Below, piece by piece: positions 22,882 through 36,491 of a stretch of 64,000 nt of DNA. The stretch spans positions 62,001 through 126,000 of the forward strand of contig JABCPU010000003.1 in the NCBI GenBank assembly GCA_016800925.1, in the 5' to 3' direction. The number at the start of each line of letters is the position of its first letter. Positions within the stretch are counted from its first letter, which is position 1. Origin of the DNA: Suillus spraguei (Eukaryota > Basidiomycota > Agaricomycetes > Boletales > Suillaceae). The position numbers and the translations under genes were made by a program. The notes under the pieces were generated by a model that saw nothing but the letters and a program-made list of their open reading frames with translations, was not told the origin of the DNA and did not search any database.

Positions 22882-23848
22882 TCACCGAAGTGTGATGGCA
22901 ATTGGCTTTGGTCTTTCTATCACTGTCGGGACATGAATGTTGATAAGGGGATGTGGACTTCTCGATACATTGCCGGTAGTGTTCTCCAAGGTTGGTCCGA
23001 GAGTCCGCAGGTCCACAAGAGACGAGGAGTTGGGAAGTTTACGGGAGCAAGTACAGCCAGGGAAACAGTGTCCTTTTGATACAGGGAACGTCGGTCGGTT
23101 TTGACGGGTAACCAAGGAAAAAGGTTGAGTTAGAGACGAAAAAGCGTATGCGACGATGATATGCAGCGGAAATGGAGACGGACTCGAATCAATGTCGCGG
23201 GACCAAACATCTTGATCATGCGAAACCTGAGTAAAGAGGGCAAGGAGAACGATGGTTGCCGCATATATGAAAACTGTTGTCGTATTGAGCGCACACCCTC
23301 CGTAATCAAAGAACAGAACATCGACGTACTCAGAGCTGCATTAAGCCAAATAAGCGCTGCAAGGCACAGGTATGTGGCATGTGCAGCAGGGATATCTTCG
23401 ATATTGAGGTTGACCGAGAAAAGACCTAGTACTATGTGAAGGAATAAATGTTAGGTGTCGTCTCGTACAAAATGTCCTACATATTTCAAAAGGTAACAGG
23501 GCAAACGTCCATGCAGCCTCTATTGAAACGAGCTGCGGTTTATATACCACCTTCGTGAATATTCTATATGATTTGGATGAGCTCTGATGTGCAAATACTA
23601 ATAACAGAATGGACCTACGTCCATATGGAGCCGATGAATGCGCCTGCCGGGATGACGATCATAGCACCGATGTTATTAGACTTAGAGTATCCGGCTCCCC
23701 AGAGAAAGAGAGAGAGCGCAAGACATACGAGAGAGAGCGTCCCAATCAATCCTAAAAACAGGTGGGTCAGAATTGATGTCCAGTCGTGTCTAAAGTAGAA
23801 AAAGTGACCCATCAAGAACCTTCGGGCAGTTCTAAAGCTTATGGCCAT
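22882..23848 (-). CDS. Four-transmembrane protein of unknown function (MARVEL-like topology)
   Basis: Exon 1 (start ATG 23848, or 23920 further upstream) encodes a basic N-terminus (AISFRTARRFLMGHFFYF) and two hydrophobic helices (LFLGLIGTLSLVCLALSLFLW; GAMIVIPAGAFIGSIW). A GTAGGT...CATATAG intron leads to IFTKVVYKPQLVSIEAAW. The next exon holds a third helix (HATYLCLAALIWLNAAL), and the following exon a fourth (VFIYAATIVLLALFTQV), then a long Ser/Pro/Arg tail to the stop at 22882. Four helices with a charged tail recall the MARVEL-type membrane proteins common in basidiomycetes, but there is no diagnostic motif. The third intron would need an unusual ACGGAG acceptor, so that junction is uncertain. 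Confidence 0.55.
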
Positions 23849-24195
23849 TGCGCCCAAAGTATGACTTAAAGGAGGGAAGTGCAGACTGGTACACAGAAGA
23901 TATAATGACAGACCTGGCATGATGATTGCTGATCATTCAAAACCTGCCTAGTCTACTAGACATGACTCGGACCGGTTGAAACCCAAACGCAAAGGGCCAT
24001 GACACAGACAGAAAGTAAGTAATCTATCACGTGCGAGGAAATAAAAATCCATTGCACTTATTTTCCTTACAATATTGATAGACATGATTGAGTGTCGCCA
24101 GTCCCATATTTGCAACCACTACACGATCTGGTTGCATGTAAAGCTGACCACGTCATCGAACAGCAGGGAGTGCTACGCCTCCCAAAACACTTGAG

Positions 24196-24600
24196 CTACC
24201 CCAGACTGTTTGGTTCAGAGGAGATGTTCTCGTACTGGCGTAGCCCCAACATGAACATGGTTCGTCCAGCAGCTTGGAGGTGAGCACGATGATGTCTGTG
24301 TTTGGAACTAAACACGAAGAACGCGAAGATAAATCACGCACGATTGTTTGCTGTTAGGGCGTTGACAGCAGTATCTGAAAGATCTTGACTGAATCTTCAT
24401 CTCGGTCGTAGATACAAAGATGTCCATCGGCGAGGGATAGTTTTTCGTTGTAGTATTGATCTTGTATAAAGACTGTTTCCATAGAATCAGTGTCAAACTT
24501 AAACCATGCACAGACCTTATCCCTCAGGCCCCAGGATTTGTAGGCGGCGCTTGGAAACAGGTGACAGGAGTGTGATTATCAGGGAGCAGTTCCTGATGGT
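24196..24600 (-). CDS. Possible small gene or gene remnant, unknown
   Basis: On the minus strand, about 24590-24370 is a codon-like stretch (SAAYKSWGLRDKVCAWFKF, then DQYYNEKLSLADGHLCIYD, then DSVKIF) of good composition. It has no stop, and it is followed in another frame by AAGRTMFMLGLRQYENISS ending at TAG 24196. A 5' exon near 24770-24720 ending at GTAAGT is possible, but I cannot fit a complete set of splice sites or a start codon. It may be a real small gene or a decayed one. No family is recognised. Confidence 0.25.
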
Positions 24601-24994
24601 GACCGAGTTGAAGCTTCCGATGACGATATGTACGTCTGGTGAAGTTCCTTACATACATGTAGCCTTAGGACGATATAAATTAGTCAGTACATTAAAAAAT
24701 CTAGGACGACTTACGAGCACCGAACTTCTCTCGTCACCGGGGCCCAGGAAGGATTCAGAACCTCATGATTAGAAATTATATAGTATGCGATCGGAGTCCT
24801 TCAGCAAGAAAAGAGGAATTTTGCTTTATAATTCATCATGTCCACGTACTGATACAGCGTGGTCTCCGGCTGTAGGCAGACCAAATAGAATTTTATATGG
24901 TTGAGGTGTGCCTGACAGGTGCGTGTACTACTTGTGGCAGTGTAATGAGCAGTACTACTTCACGTCAGGTAGTCAATCGCTCTAAGCCGCCACA

Positions 24995-27353
24995 ATGAAC
25001 GGTAGGTTTTTGCAGACACTCCATTCCGTGACTTATTTGCTTCAGGTATTACGACTCGAGGCACCAAGTCTGCGTCCGAGGTTGGACAACAGAGTTTGTT
25101 CTGTGAGTACTTGTGACTTGTGGCCACTGGAAGCGGGTTGATGAGTAAATGCAGACCATGGTCAAGCAAAGGATTTTGTCGGCCTACATGAACAGGTCGA
25201 GGTATGCACGTTACCTACTAGAATGCAACTTGCTCTCTAAGTTGTTCAACACTTCAGACGAGCGTAAATCTGTTGGATTCTCTGGAATCGTTTCTGTCCA
25301 CATTTCAAAAGGACCTTTCTTCTGTATCCGGCCAGATATCAGAGCTACAGGAAAGGAGCAAGGACATTGATAACAGGCTGAAGAGTCGTCGCGTAGGTTC
25401 ATAACTGAAATGGACAGGATGACGATCTGATGCCGTGACTCCAGAGAATTGAGAAACCGCTTTCAAGTCTTCTGTCAGACCTCGCTATACCTCCCTCACT
25501 TGCAATTACTATCTTAGACACAGATGTTGGAGAGCCTTGGATAGCGACCATCACTGACTTTGAACGACGGTTGGATCTTTTGAAGGTTCGTTCTCGTGTC
25601 AAAGCTGCCAGGGATCTTGGAGACGTTGCAGAGGGGCTTCGCATAGTAGTGCGTGAATTGATTGTTGTTCGTTTTTTTCACGTTTGCCCAATACTTAATC
25701 AAGGCAGCCACAAAATTAAGAACTTTCTTCCTCGCGTTGTTACAACCGATACGAACAAGTGTCACAACGAACATGCAAGTTATGCAGACTTCGGTCTTTG
25801 TCAAGTACAGAGCATTATATGCATTCCTCCAACGGCAGGCGTCGAACGTTGCAGGCGAGGTTCAAAGGGCTTACATTGGCACAGCCCGCACATATTACGA
25901 GACTGGTTTTCGTCGTTATGTACGTAGCCTAGGGTGGATCAAGGTATTCATGTTATTTATGTCTGTGTGCAGCTACTAACGAGAGTATCAGGCAAGGACC
26001 CCAGAGAAACCTGAGTCCATTATCTCAGGAAATGGAGACAACGGTGGTCCATACCTAGATCAGGATCGTCTTGCATACGCCAAGATAGATGGACCCGGCG
26101 TCATCCTCGCCTATATGGCAGATGACAAGACTCACGTGAGTCCCATGCCGCCGCACTTTTTGTACTATTCCTATTTCGAGGTAACCTACGTAGGAAGAAC
26201 CTATCGAAGCCGTTCTCAGATCCCTTTTTCTGGTATTGATGGATAACGCCACCGCAGAATATGCGTTCATCGCTACCTTCTTCCGTTCTGAGTCCTTTGC
26301 GCCCCCTCCTGCGGTGGAAACTAACAGCGCCCTATTTTCACCTACTGCTACACTTTTGTCGCCTGATTTTGATGGGAGGTCGAATGCTGGTTCTGAAATT
26401 GGTATGCACGTCTCAAGACCCTTCAGCGGTAATGGAAATGGACCTCGTGATTTGATAGCGCAACCCAGCCATATGGACAAGGCTGAGCGTGCGCCGTTAG
26501 ATGCCATCTGGAAACAAATCTTAGATCCCGTTCTAGAATACTGCAAGGTACGACATGTTACGTCCCCTTTGTATTTCTGAGGAACTAACATTGCGCAGAC
26601 TTTTGTGACCACCGTTCTTGAACCCATGCCGCCGGCCGTGCCACTACTCACGATGATCCGACTCACGGAGGCTGTAATAACTGAAGTGCAGAAGAGGGAT
26701 TGCCCGCCTCTGGAAAACTTTTTGTTTGCCATGCGGTTGCAGCTGTGGCCCGCGTTCCAGAAAATTATGTCGGAACATTGTAACAGTTTGAAGAAGCTTG
26801 CGGAAGGCGGAACAGCTAGTTACTTCAACAGAGCTGTATCAACGACGGATGCGTCTGTTGCAAATGTAGGTTTCCTTGATCTGGTCATCTGCCAGGCTAA
26901 CCTTACACAACGCAGATTTGCAACAAATACGTTGTGATGTTTAATTCCTTCGTCATTCTGACTGATCAGGACGAAGAGACCATGATTTTTTCCAAGTGAC
27001 CAATCAGTTTTCTATTCTCTTCAGTCGCGCTCACAGTGTTTGCACAGCCTCCTTCGTCTCCGCCAAGAGCTCACGAAATTGATCGCTCGCCACACGGAGA
27101 ACATCAACGATGACGTTGCTAAAGCTACCAAACAGTCGGCAATGTATGAAGTTCTTTTGCAGGGGCTAAACGTAAGTTGTTTCCAGACCCGCTCAATGTT
27201 ATTTTCTAAGAACTTTTTCTTGTTCAGAAAGGGACCCATTTGAGCACGCACCCCAAATCTCAGAAGGAGATAGCTTATTGGGCAGAGAAAGAAGAAGAGG
27301 CTCGACGGCGAATAGTGTCCATTGCTCAAAGTAGACGAATTGGCAAGAGATAA
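24995..27353 (+). CDS. VPS52: VPS52, subunit of GARP/EARP tethering complexes
   Basis: VPS52 tethers endosome-derived vesicles at the trans-Golgi through GARP. The gene starts with a tiny exon (ATG AAC G, 24995-25001) and several small introns, giving GITTRGTKSASEV...HGQAKDFVGLHEQVE. The conserved coiled coil follows, NLLDSLESFLSTFQKDLSSVSGQISELQERSKDIDNRL in the sequence, then SDLAIPPSLAITILDTDVGEPWI. The middle contains the tether fold (KLRTFFLALLQPIRTSVT, YYETGFRRYVRSLGWI). The C-terminus ends ERRIVSIAQSRRIGKR before TAA 27351-27353. Coiled-coil and helical repeats match VPS52 over the whole length. It converges on EFR3. Confidence 0.93.
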
Positions 27354-27583
27354 CATCAACTGATCATAATTATTTCCTGTGGAAAGTCCATTTTTGCGGG
27401 ATCTGATGGATAAGTAACATGTGATCAAATATGATGCGACAGATCATGATGGACAGACGAATCGGAAGAAAATGCAACCGGAAACTAACGAGAATGGAGC
27501 GATGGTGATAGCATAGAAGATCAAGCAGGTGATCTGGTGCAGCACATGATCAGTTTAAAGGGTGCAAAGGTGGTTTGAACAAC

Positions 27584-30500
27584 TCACTGGAAGGAAGCCT
27601 TCAACAAGCTACTTCCGTTCTGTTTGCCAATTCCCAATCTATTCAAGACGTCCCTTACTTCACCCGCACTACTTGTCACAGCACGCTTCTTGGGTCTAGA
27701 CCGACTTCGCGTCAACCCAAGTGGGCTGGAGCGAAGATCCAGAGAAGGCGAGCACTCAAGGGTAGATACAGAAGGTCGCCTGACAAGAGCTGGGTTGGAT
27801 GCTCCTGCACGTCCTTCAAGCGCATCACGTAAATCAGTCACACCTACCCCACGGACCGACCGTGTTAGACTTTGTAGCGAGAGGTTCTCGATAGCCATAA
27901 GAGCAGGCGATAACTTTAACAACGGTGAACCACCATCCATCATCCTGTGGTTGCTTGGTCTATCCGCTGCTAGGGTTTCAGAAGTAAGGCAAACGACAAT
28001 AAACAGTTCGCCTTACCGTCTCTGAGAGCCATGTCTACCGTCCATTTTGCCGAACAACGGCGAAGTAGCGCTTGACGGTCAAGTCCTGTTGCCTCTTGAA
28101 CAGACTTAGAAGACACTAATATCGCCAGTGCCTCCTCGGCATTAACGTTTGACCATGGCCCCATTGCTCCTGCTGCTTCTATTGGGGGGAACCTGACTTC
28201 TGTCTGTGCTGGTCGTAGGACCCCAGGAATGAACTCTGAGAGAGAAGGTAGGGTTGGTGCTGCTTCTATTGTCGACAAAGCCTGGTTTCATTGATCAATA
28301 ATCTCCCCAAGAGGAAATATTATTGAGAGTGACTGACTTTTTCAGCGAGATCTACCAGTTCCGTGCATTCCCAGACACGACCGAGCACAAGCCAAACGCG
28401 AGCCAGCAACTCCTGTATCACTTTCACTCGTTGCTTAGAAGTCTCATCCGTTCCGTCTTCAATTTCGGTAGTTCCATGGAGCGCCATGAGCATAGGGAGA
28501 CCAACAAGAAGGCCGCGAGTCGGAACTTCCTTGTGGATAGCAGACAGTACATACAAAATCAGCGCATAGTCTGACAAGGACGCTGAAGCAGCTGCCGAGA
28601 CCTTCTCAGGTACGCTCTCCAACAAACGCTGTGCATTTGAACTTTTCCGTGTCCGGGCAAGAAGCCCCGGTGATCTCCGAGCAGGAGAAGAACCTTGCGG
28701 ATCAGTGCTATGTCCGTTAACGGGGCCTGACTCATTCTGAAGAGTAGAGGCTGTGACTCCAATAGAAGGGATGTCACCGCTCGTGGAGTGGGCGGGCGAA
28801 GGAGTTGAGTTGAATGAAATACCAATAGACGAGGTTGTTGCCAGTATGAAAAGATAGGCATGCGTAGCATGGAGCAATCGCGTCGCCGAGTCGCCGTATA
28901 GAAGGATGCCGATATTGTTTGCTTGGTGTGTCGAGCTACCTTCAATGAGTGGGCGAGGACATCTGACTCCATTTTCATCCGTCGTGTCCCCGCGTTTTGG
29001 AATTTCTTTACGCAGGTAATCAACAAGAGTATGGGCATAATCACTCCGTACCGAGTAGTCGCCATCACAGAGAAGGCTCAAGGTCTCGTGCCATACTTCT
29101 CCGGATACCCTTGTTCTTCGGGAAATGTGAGAAGGAGGTCTTTGCAAAGGGTCATTGTTCTGTGGAATGGAGGATGAGGGAATATTGTGGGGGATGTTTT
29201 TATCATCCGACACCACTTGTGAGCCATCGGCAGCACGCATGAGACCTAAAAGACCTGCAAGGAGACACCTGATAGCCTGACTTCGTCTGCGGTCACCAAG
29301 TTCTTTATCGCGACCAGTAACTCCTTGAATCTCAACTGTTACAAGACGACTGACGAGCTCGCTAGCAAGGTCTTGAATCTGGTCAGAATAGTAGATATGG
29401 GCACCCAAAGAAGATATGCATTCCACGAGCGACGGTAGGAGGGCGTCCTGAGGATCGATCGATACACGCCGTAGGACCAGAGTGATAAGGTTTGAGATGA
29501 TATCTGACGTAGACAAGTTGACAAGAGGTACGGGGGATGTGAAGACCGCGGGGACCATGGTAGCCAAGGCTTTGTGTTGGGCTGTGCATATCGACGAATC
29601 CTGGATCAAAAGGAGCTGTTCGACTAATCGAGTAGGCACTGCATAGCGATACTGGTATTGGGCCCATTCGCACGCCTTTTGAGCTAGCCATCGACTTTGG
29701 TCAAGTTTTTCCCAAACTTTAAGATCGCCTAGGCCTTCAAATGTAGCCTCCATCAAAAGTCCCATTTGTGCGCTATTGGAATGTTGTATCATGTGTTGTA
29801 GTGCCCTTAACGATGTATTTAGAACATCGGAGGAAGATGGACCGCTCTCCCCGTCTACGTGTGCATGAATGGAGGCAGCACGTCTTTCTATGACAGGACG
29901 AGAACGGAATTCTGCAAGATATATTGAAGTAGCGTTGCTTTTGATAGCTTCCGCACTTGACTCACAATAAGATAAATGTTCTCCCTATATATAGAACGAA
30001 AACTTACCAATGGTCGAGAACAGACAGGTCCGCATTCATGACATGGAAAAGCAATGCGCGGGATATGATTGATGCTTGAGGCTTGTACTGGTTGGAAGAG
30101 CAATAAAGGGCTTCTGAATTCACGGCGCCTGTGAGAGCAGCCAATCCGACTAGACGAGTCCTGAGCAAACTAATAAATGACTCGCCGGAAATGGGGAAAC
30201 ATAAGACTCACCTGTTCCTTAGCTCATGATCAACTGATTTGACGTCGGCGGTGGATAGCTGGGCAAATCGCCGTAAGACAGCGAGGTAATCTCGGGCCAA
30301 GTTGGAATCCGCTTCAATGACATGACCGTCGGTGAAAGTGCACCACGCGGTAAACTGTAACTTGAGTAAATTCTGTCCGAATAGAACGGGTAGGTCTAGC
30401 ACTAACCACGCTGGCTGCTCGTGCTACTACTTCAAGATCAGAGGAGAGGGAATCCAGTGTGACCTTGAGACACGCGACCAAAGCTGGGGATAGTAAGGAT

Positions 30501-30845
30501 ATATCACGTCGACATTCTACCGCCAGCGCGCGCAAGATAGAAAGTGTGATAAGTAAGGATCTAATTGAAAATTATAAAGATCCGCAAGAAACTTTTGAGG
30601 CTTCTTAGGACGTACGCTCTAGCTCGAACGTTTCCATACTGAGCCTTATAACATCCTGCCTTGACACGTTTTTCTAGTTCACCACCGAGTTTGTTTATTT
30701 TTCCTGGACGATTAGCAGCATAGTATGTGAGCCTGGAGAGCTCCTGCGCATTCGGGCGATATTCAGGACTAGAAGAAGCCAATGCAGATGAAGAAGGATA
30801 GCATGCAGTAATTAAGGACACGTGATTGGGGGTGAAGAGGTGCAT
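27584..30845 (-). CDS. EFR3: EFR3, plasma-membrane scaffold for the Stt4 PI 4-kinase complex
   Basis: EFR3 recruits Stt4 to the plasma membrane, where it makes PI4P. The N-terminus reads FTPNHVSLITACYP, then PNAQELSRLTYYAANRPGKI, then LGGELEKRVKAGCYKAQYG, the start typical of fungal EFR3; Cys residues there are potential palmitoylation sites. Armadillo-like helical repeats follow, including LLITLSILRALAVECRRD and RDYLAVLRRFAQLS. A single long exon (28320-29792) carries about 490 residues, and the C-terminus is Ser/Arg-rich (LTRSRSRPKKRAVTSS). The final stop is TGA at 27584-27586. Introns occur near 30600, 30400, 30200, 30000 and 28300. The ATG at 30845 gives the exact N-terminus expected. Confidence 0.9.
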
Positions 30846-31117
30846 CTGAATAAAAGTAAGTCTTGGAACAGCTCAACGATTGAAAGAGGTGTCGGGGGAT
30901 TAATTAGATATACATAGGTTGAGCAAGGTGCATCATTGATATTGAAGTTGGAACCTGACGCTTGCGGCCGGCATACGTTGAAACGTGTACGTAGGCACGA
31001 GACCGTGAGAAACTCCCCGGAATGTACAAGATCGTCACGGAAGCTAAAATGTATGAATCGATTATTTAAAAGTTTGAACGTTCTGCTCGAGCATGTCACA
31101 GAACAGCTATCGCTTTC

Positions 31118-33103
31118 TTACTGGCTATGTACTAGAGCATTATACAAAGAAGAAATAGCACTAATAGCCGTGCCATCATCGGGATGAGTAAAGTGTAAAC
31201 CATCATGCGTAGTCATCATATCATGATGTCGTGCCATATCGAGTCCCCCCTCGTCCTCGCTCTCCTCGCCAAGGGCATGAAACTGACTCCAATCAAAGCC
31301 AACGGGATCCACAACAACATCCCTCAAACTACTCAACACCTCCAAGTGGGATGCCTGCATCACACTTATCCAACGTTTACTGATCATCCAAGTGGCTACG
31401 CCCTTGGGTGGGAGAATAAGACCTTCTTTTGGCAAACCAATGAATCGTTCTTTCCTTCCGACGCCTCTCCGCGGCTTTTGTGAGCTATCCGCTTTGTCAT
31501 AATCGTCCAGTATATCGAAAAAGCGCAGTAACCGGGTGCTGCGCCAAGGGAACCCCCGAACACGTAGCGAAGTCGTACGAGAACCGACGACCGGATCCTC
31601 TTCAGCTTCAGATTCCTCGGAAGACATACATTCCACTTGTAACGCGCCATCAAATACGACATGCCCAAATGCTTCAATTTTATTTCGAGCGTCTGAGCGA
31701 TTGCTCAGTTTCTAGACCGGTTCTAGTCAATTATCGGATTTTTCTGCTTAGCGAAACGGACAACCTCACCGTCTTCTTACGGCTTAATCTTCTGGATCGC
31801 ATTGCTTTAATGTCTTCTCGCTGTTTCTGGTTTAATGCGACGGAGGCGTCCCGTTGAGCTCTGAACTTCTGTCTGAATGTAACGAATGCCTGGTCGAAAA
31901 CTGATTCCAGAGATTTTTTGTTGAAATCCTTATCAGGAACGTGTTTGTACAGGTGACGATGGGCCCTGAGGTCATGTAACACACGCTCTTTCATTCGTCC
32001 ATTATGGACAGATTGTTTGGGTGTTTTGTCCCAGACGAAACGGACGGGGTCGTTGGGTCCCAGTACAATACCTTCAGTGTGAACATCTGGAAGATGTTTG
32101 TCATCCTCAATTTGCATGATGCGCAAAAGATGGCTGCGCATAGCATGCTTAATTTTGTCATCAGTATTGAAATGAGGATTTGGTACTGGACTTACTTGTA
32201 TGGTAAGACAGCGAGTGTCGTGATGATTCTTTCGTTTTATGGGTCGTTCTATTAATGAATATTCAGAGCCACTATCATCTTCACCACTCGTGGTATCAAG
32301 CGTCGGTCTCTTGCGTGGATTAGATGAACTGCCTTGCCGAGAGGATGAGGGATCAACGTTGATAAACCGCGCCGGCCTAGAAAGAAGGGGGGAGGCGTGG
32401 GCTAGGGCTGGGCTTGCGGTGTTGCCAGCAGAAGGAGAACCAGCAGGCGGCTCTGCGTCAGATGAAGCTGACATGTGACGCAAAACAGAAGGTGATGCGG
32501 CCTGTCCAGGATCGGGAGATGCATGCTGCCCTACGATTGTAGAAGAATGGGACAATACGGGCGAGGTCATTGGGGTGGATTGTTGATGTTGATCCGTTGC
32601 GGAAGGAGTCTGCATTGAGGGTGAAGCCGCCGGAGCCTTCGGAGCCCCAAAGGTGATCTTCGCTTTAAGCGCATTGAGCTCTTGCTGCATCTCCAGCATT
32701 CGACGCTCCATTTCTGCCTGCCGTAGTATATACCTGGCCTCTTGTTCTTGTTCCCATGCGAGTCTCCGTTTTTGTTCTATTTCTTGTGACTCCCGTGCTG
32801 AATTTAAGTAATTCATTACGATCTGGAATGGGTGGGCCCCACTAGATGATGCGTTGCCAGGACGAGCGACAGAGTTCCTGGACAAATATCAGCTTGATTA
32901 ATAAAAATTGACATTACCTACTGAGGGGGCGTTGTCGATGCCGCAGAGGATCTCTGGGGCTCCGAGATGGTAAGCTCAGGCTCGTTGTGATGTGATTCAT
33001 GTGTTTGATTAGGCTGAACACACTGATTTTGAGTGTTTGAAGACCTGGGCCTTGATTGTGCAAAGAAAGGATTCAGAGCCTGCGACAATTCGCTGGTGGG
33101 CAT
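31118..33103 (-). CDS. Uncharacterised coiled-coil protein, possibly a basidiomycete-expanded family
   Basis: Three exons. Exon 1 (from ATG 33103) is Ser/Gln/Asn-rich. Exon 2 opens with a coiled coil (QEIEQKRRLAWEQEQEARY...RMLEMQQELNALKAK), then a Ser/Pro-rich spacer and RKRPTLDTTSGEDDSGSEY. Next is a globular domain: DDKIKHAMRSHLLRIMQI, DPVRFVWDKTPKQSVHNGRM and ERVLHDLRAHRHLYKH. The last exon (31118-31697) gives CMSSEESEAEED, then FPWRSTRLLRFFDILDDYD and GLPKEGLILPPKGVATWMISKRW. I recall this two-part layout (basic helix-rich domain, CMSSEES motif, WRS...LLRFFDILD) as a family with many copies in mushroom genomes, but its function is unknown. It is divergent from RPN11. No enzyme motif is visible. 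Confidence 0.6.
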
Positions 33104-33300
33104 GAGGCCGTGGGACTGTCAATACTTGTGACCTTGACCTAGCCAACCTGTCGGTCCTTTAGACGCTGACGCGAATTTTAGGTGTAGTATTTACATTTGT
33201 TAATTTCTGAGGCTGTCGTCAAACACAACCAAATAGATTCGCGAGACGCGTCAGCGAAAGTAGCTGAAGCAGCCAAGTTATATCTTTCACTCGATTGAAC
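33104..33300. promoter_or_regulatory. Divergent promoter between the coiled-coil gene and RPN11, with inverted 10-mers
   Basis: This is a 197-bp gap. CGCTGACGCG at 33164-33173 and its exact reverse complement CGCGTCAGCG at 33247-33256 lie 73 bp apart, one per half of the region. They could be binding sites for one factor serving both genes; this is an inference from the repeat. Confidence 0.5.
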
Positions 33301-34493
<1,193 letters not shown>

Positions 34494-35297
34494 ATTCTCT
34501 TTCGTCGGACTTCTTTGCATTCCCATGGATGTCATATCAGGCTCGCAGTTAACTCGCGGAGTTCTGCGTGATGGAAAGAAGTTAAGAGGACAGAGCCGAG
34601 AGCGGCTCCACAGAGAAGAGCCTTTCGAACTGTCACATGGCAGTGTAGCAGGCTTACCCATTGCAGCGATGTGAAATTACTCAAGTTCAACCAGATGCTA
34701 TTTCTGAATGAGTGCACTGAGACCCTCGACACCGAGTAACCAATAAACGCTTCGACTGCACCTGATCTATCGCTGGCATCGTGAATCAGTTTAGACTGGG
34801 ACCAAGCATCAGGTCAGTTCGGGCGCTTGCGAGATCCCATCTGCTAGGAGGGGGTACTACGATACGCAAAAAAAGTAACTAATCACGTACTGCGGGTCGT
34901 ATCTACGGGTAACCTTCCGTCGTTTTCTAACACCATGCGTAAAGGAGACTGTGCCCCTTGTCGTAATCCGTACGCCACCGTCTAAGTAGAAACTCTCCAG
35001 TGTGATCTCCTCATCCGCAGTCTGGCTTAAGGACGCGAGTATAAATTCCGCGGTTAAGCAGGAGCCATCCTACCACCGCTAGCGAAAACGGAGGGCGAAA
35101 GATCAGCCGCGTGTCTTTTGGTTTCCAGCGGCAGACATAAGACTGTAGGGCCGCATCTGCCGAGAAAGAACAAGACAGCCAAGGAGATTGACTTGTCGCT
35201 CGGCTGGACGGTTGGTGCTGATTCCATAAATTGATTAAGGTAACAGGAGAACGAGAAGATATTGGTAGAACAGCAAGAGTAGAGTAATGAATTAATG
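34494..35297. other. Intergenic, 800 bp, no gene recognised
   Basis: This lies between the 3' ends of RPN11 and bS18m, which converge. Short frames (e.g. 35011-35307 minus) lack family features. I looked for tRNA, 5S rRNA and U6 signatures here and found none. The segment around 34880-35000 is GC-skewed and unannotated. Confidence 0.4.
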
Positions 35298-35939
35298 TTA
35301 ATTCCAAGGAAGTCTTGCGCTACTGAGCACGGGTATGACGCCCATCATCTTTGCTCGACGGATGGCTTTGCCTAGCCTGCGCTGGCTTTTGGTAGTGAGG
35401 CCAGTTTCAGCGCGGTGCTTAATTTTTCCCATTTCGGTGACAAAGGAGCTCATGAGGACATCATTAGAAGCCTCTTGCAGAGGATCGACACCCAAGCGGT
35501 AAAAGACGTCTTGTTGCTTCGCTTGTTTTTTACCAGGACCAATGAGAGGTCGTTTCAAAAATGGCGAAGGGCCTTTGAACCGGTGGTCATGCGAGAAGTA
35601 ATGAGGTCTTATGAACTGGCATTTGTGTGAGTACTATAAAACGAGACGAATATTTTTGTTGACAGACCAGTTTATGGTCAAACCTTCTGCGCACGCCCTG
35701 CTGCATCCATGACGCATTCGGGTTGCGTGCTAAACAAAATTGATATATGAGCGTGTAGGTAGGTGGTCTTGAAATTGTAACTGACCTGCAGATGCACTTG
35801 AGTCAGAGAGCTCATCGAGGATAGATGACAACTGTTTCTGGTCATTCTGTAATGGCGAATGAAAGGATCTAGATACAGGAGGAAAACAGGCCCTGGAATG
35901 CGGACACTGTCGGGAAAAGGCGCGAAAGGGCGACAGCAT
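35298..35939 (-). CDS. RSM18: Mitochondrial ribosomal protein bS18m
   Basis: This is the bS18 protein of the mitoribosome small subunit. The N-terminus (MLSPFRAFSRQCPHSRACF..., ATG at 35939) is Arg/Ser-rich without acids, a mitochondrial presequence; an upstream in-frame ATG at 35987 adds 16 residues. Exons join as AARNPNASWMQQGVRR, then RPHYFSHDHRFKGPSPFLKR. The S18 core is KIKHRAETGLTTKSQRRLGKAIRRAKMMGVIPVLS, the rRNA-binding helix region. Stop is at 35298. The presequence and the S18 core are clear. Confidence 0.88.
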
Positions 35940-36491
35940 TCGATCTGTGTGATGACTTGTGGCAGAACTGCAGAGGAGGAGCGGCAATTATGTAATTCCG
36001 AATAGGTTGATATAATTCTCACGGTGTCGGAGATTGCCTATAGATTCCTTTGTGACCCCCAGTCACCAATAATAATAATATAATAATAATATAGTTTGAA
36101 TGTATCGAACTGACTATCAAGCTCCGTAGCTAGAGGGATTCAAAGATTGGGCGTAGTGCCGTTTAAAAAGCGAAATTATAATTGTGTGATTGATAGTGGA
36201 ATTGCCTGTGTGACGGTTATCACTCGTGAATACCGTCACCGTGTTTCTAGACAGCCTGGCTGAGCTTGGTTTCAAACGATCCCGCTCCTCTCTTCACCTT
36301 CACTCCTCCTTTTCACACTTTCAGAATCGGATTTCCTGCAAGCCTTCCTCATGTTGACTTGACCTTCAATTACCACCATCATCTTTATTCTAAGTCAGTT
36401 TAAATAGTTCTCTCTCCTACTATCGCTCACAACCTCCTAGCGGCATCCTATTTCTAGCACTTTGGTCTGGCATTGTCTGACAGGCATACAG
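35940..36491. promoter_or_regulatory. Divergent promoter region of bS18m and RIM15
   Basis: This 552-bp gap has an AAT microsatellite at 36068-36090 and, closer to RIM15, CT-rich blocks (ctcctctcttcaccttcactcctcc) leading into the 5' leader before ATG 36492. No exon is supported. Confidence 0.5.
36068..36090 (+). repeat. AAT trinucleotide microsatellite, interrupted
   Basis: Four AAT units (36068-36079), an AT interruption, then three units (36082-36090). It is a short simple-sequence repeat in the RIM15/bS18m intergenic region. Confidence 0.8.

Noticed and set aside
25571..25927. Alternative frame with a Cys/His-rich product over VPS52
   Set aside because: It runs through a VPS52 intron and is not continuous with any other coding exon.
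35011..35307. Minus-strand frame in the RPN11-bS18m gap
   Set aside because: No plausible protein features; both flanking genes end here.
36462..36491. Earlier start of the RIM15 frame
   Set aside because: The codon at 36462 is TTG, and the ATG at 36492 gives the expected N-terminus.
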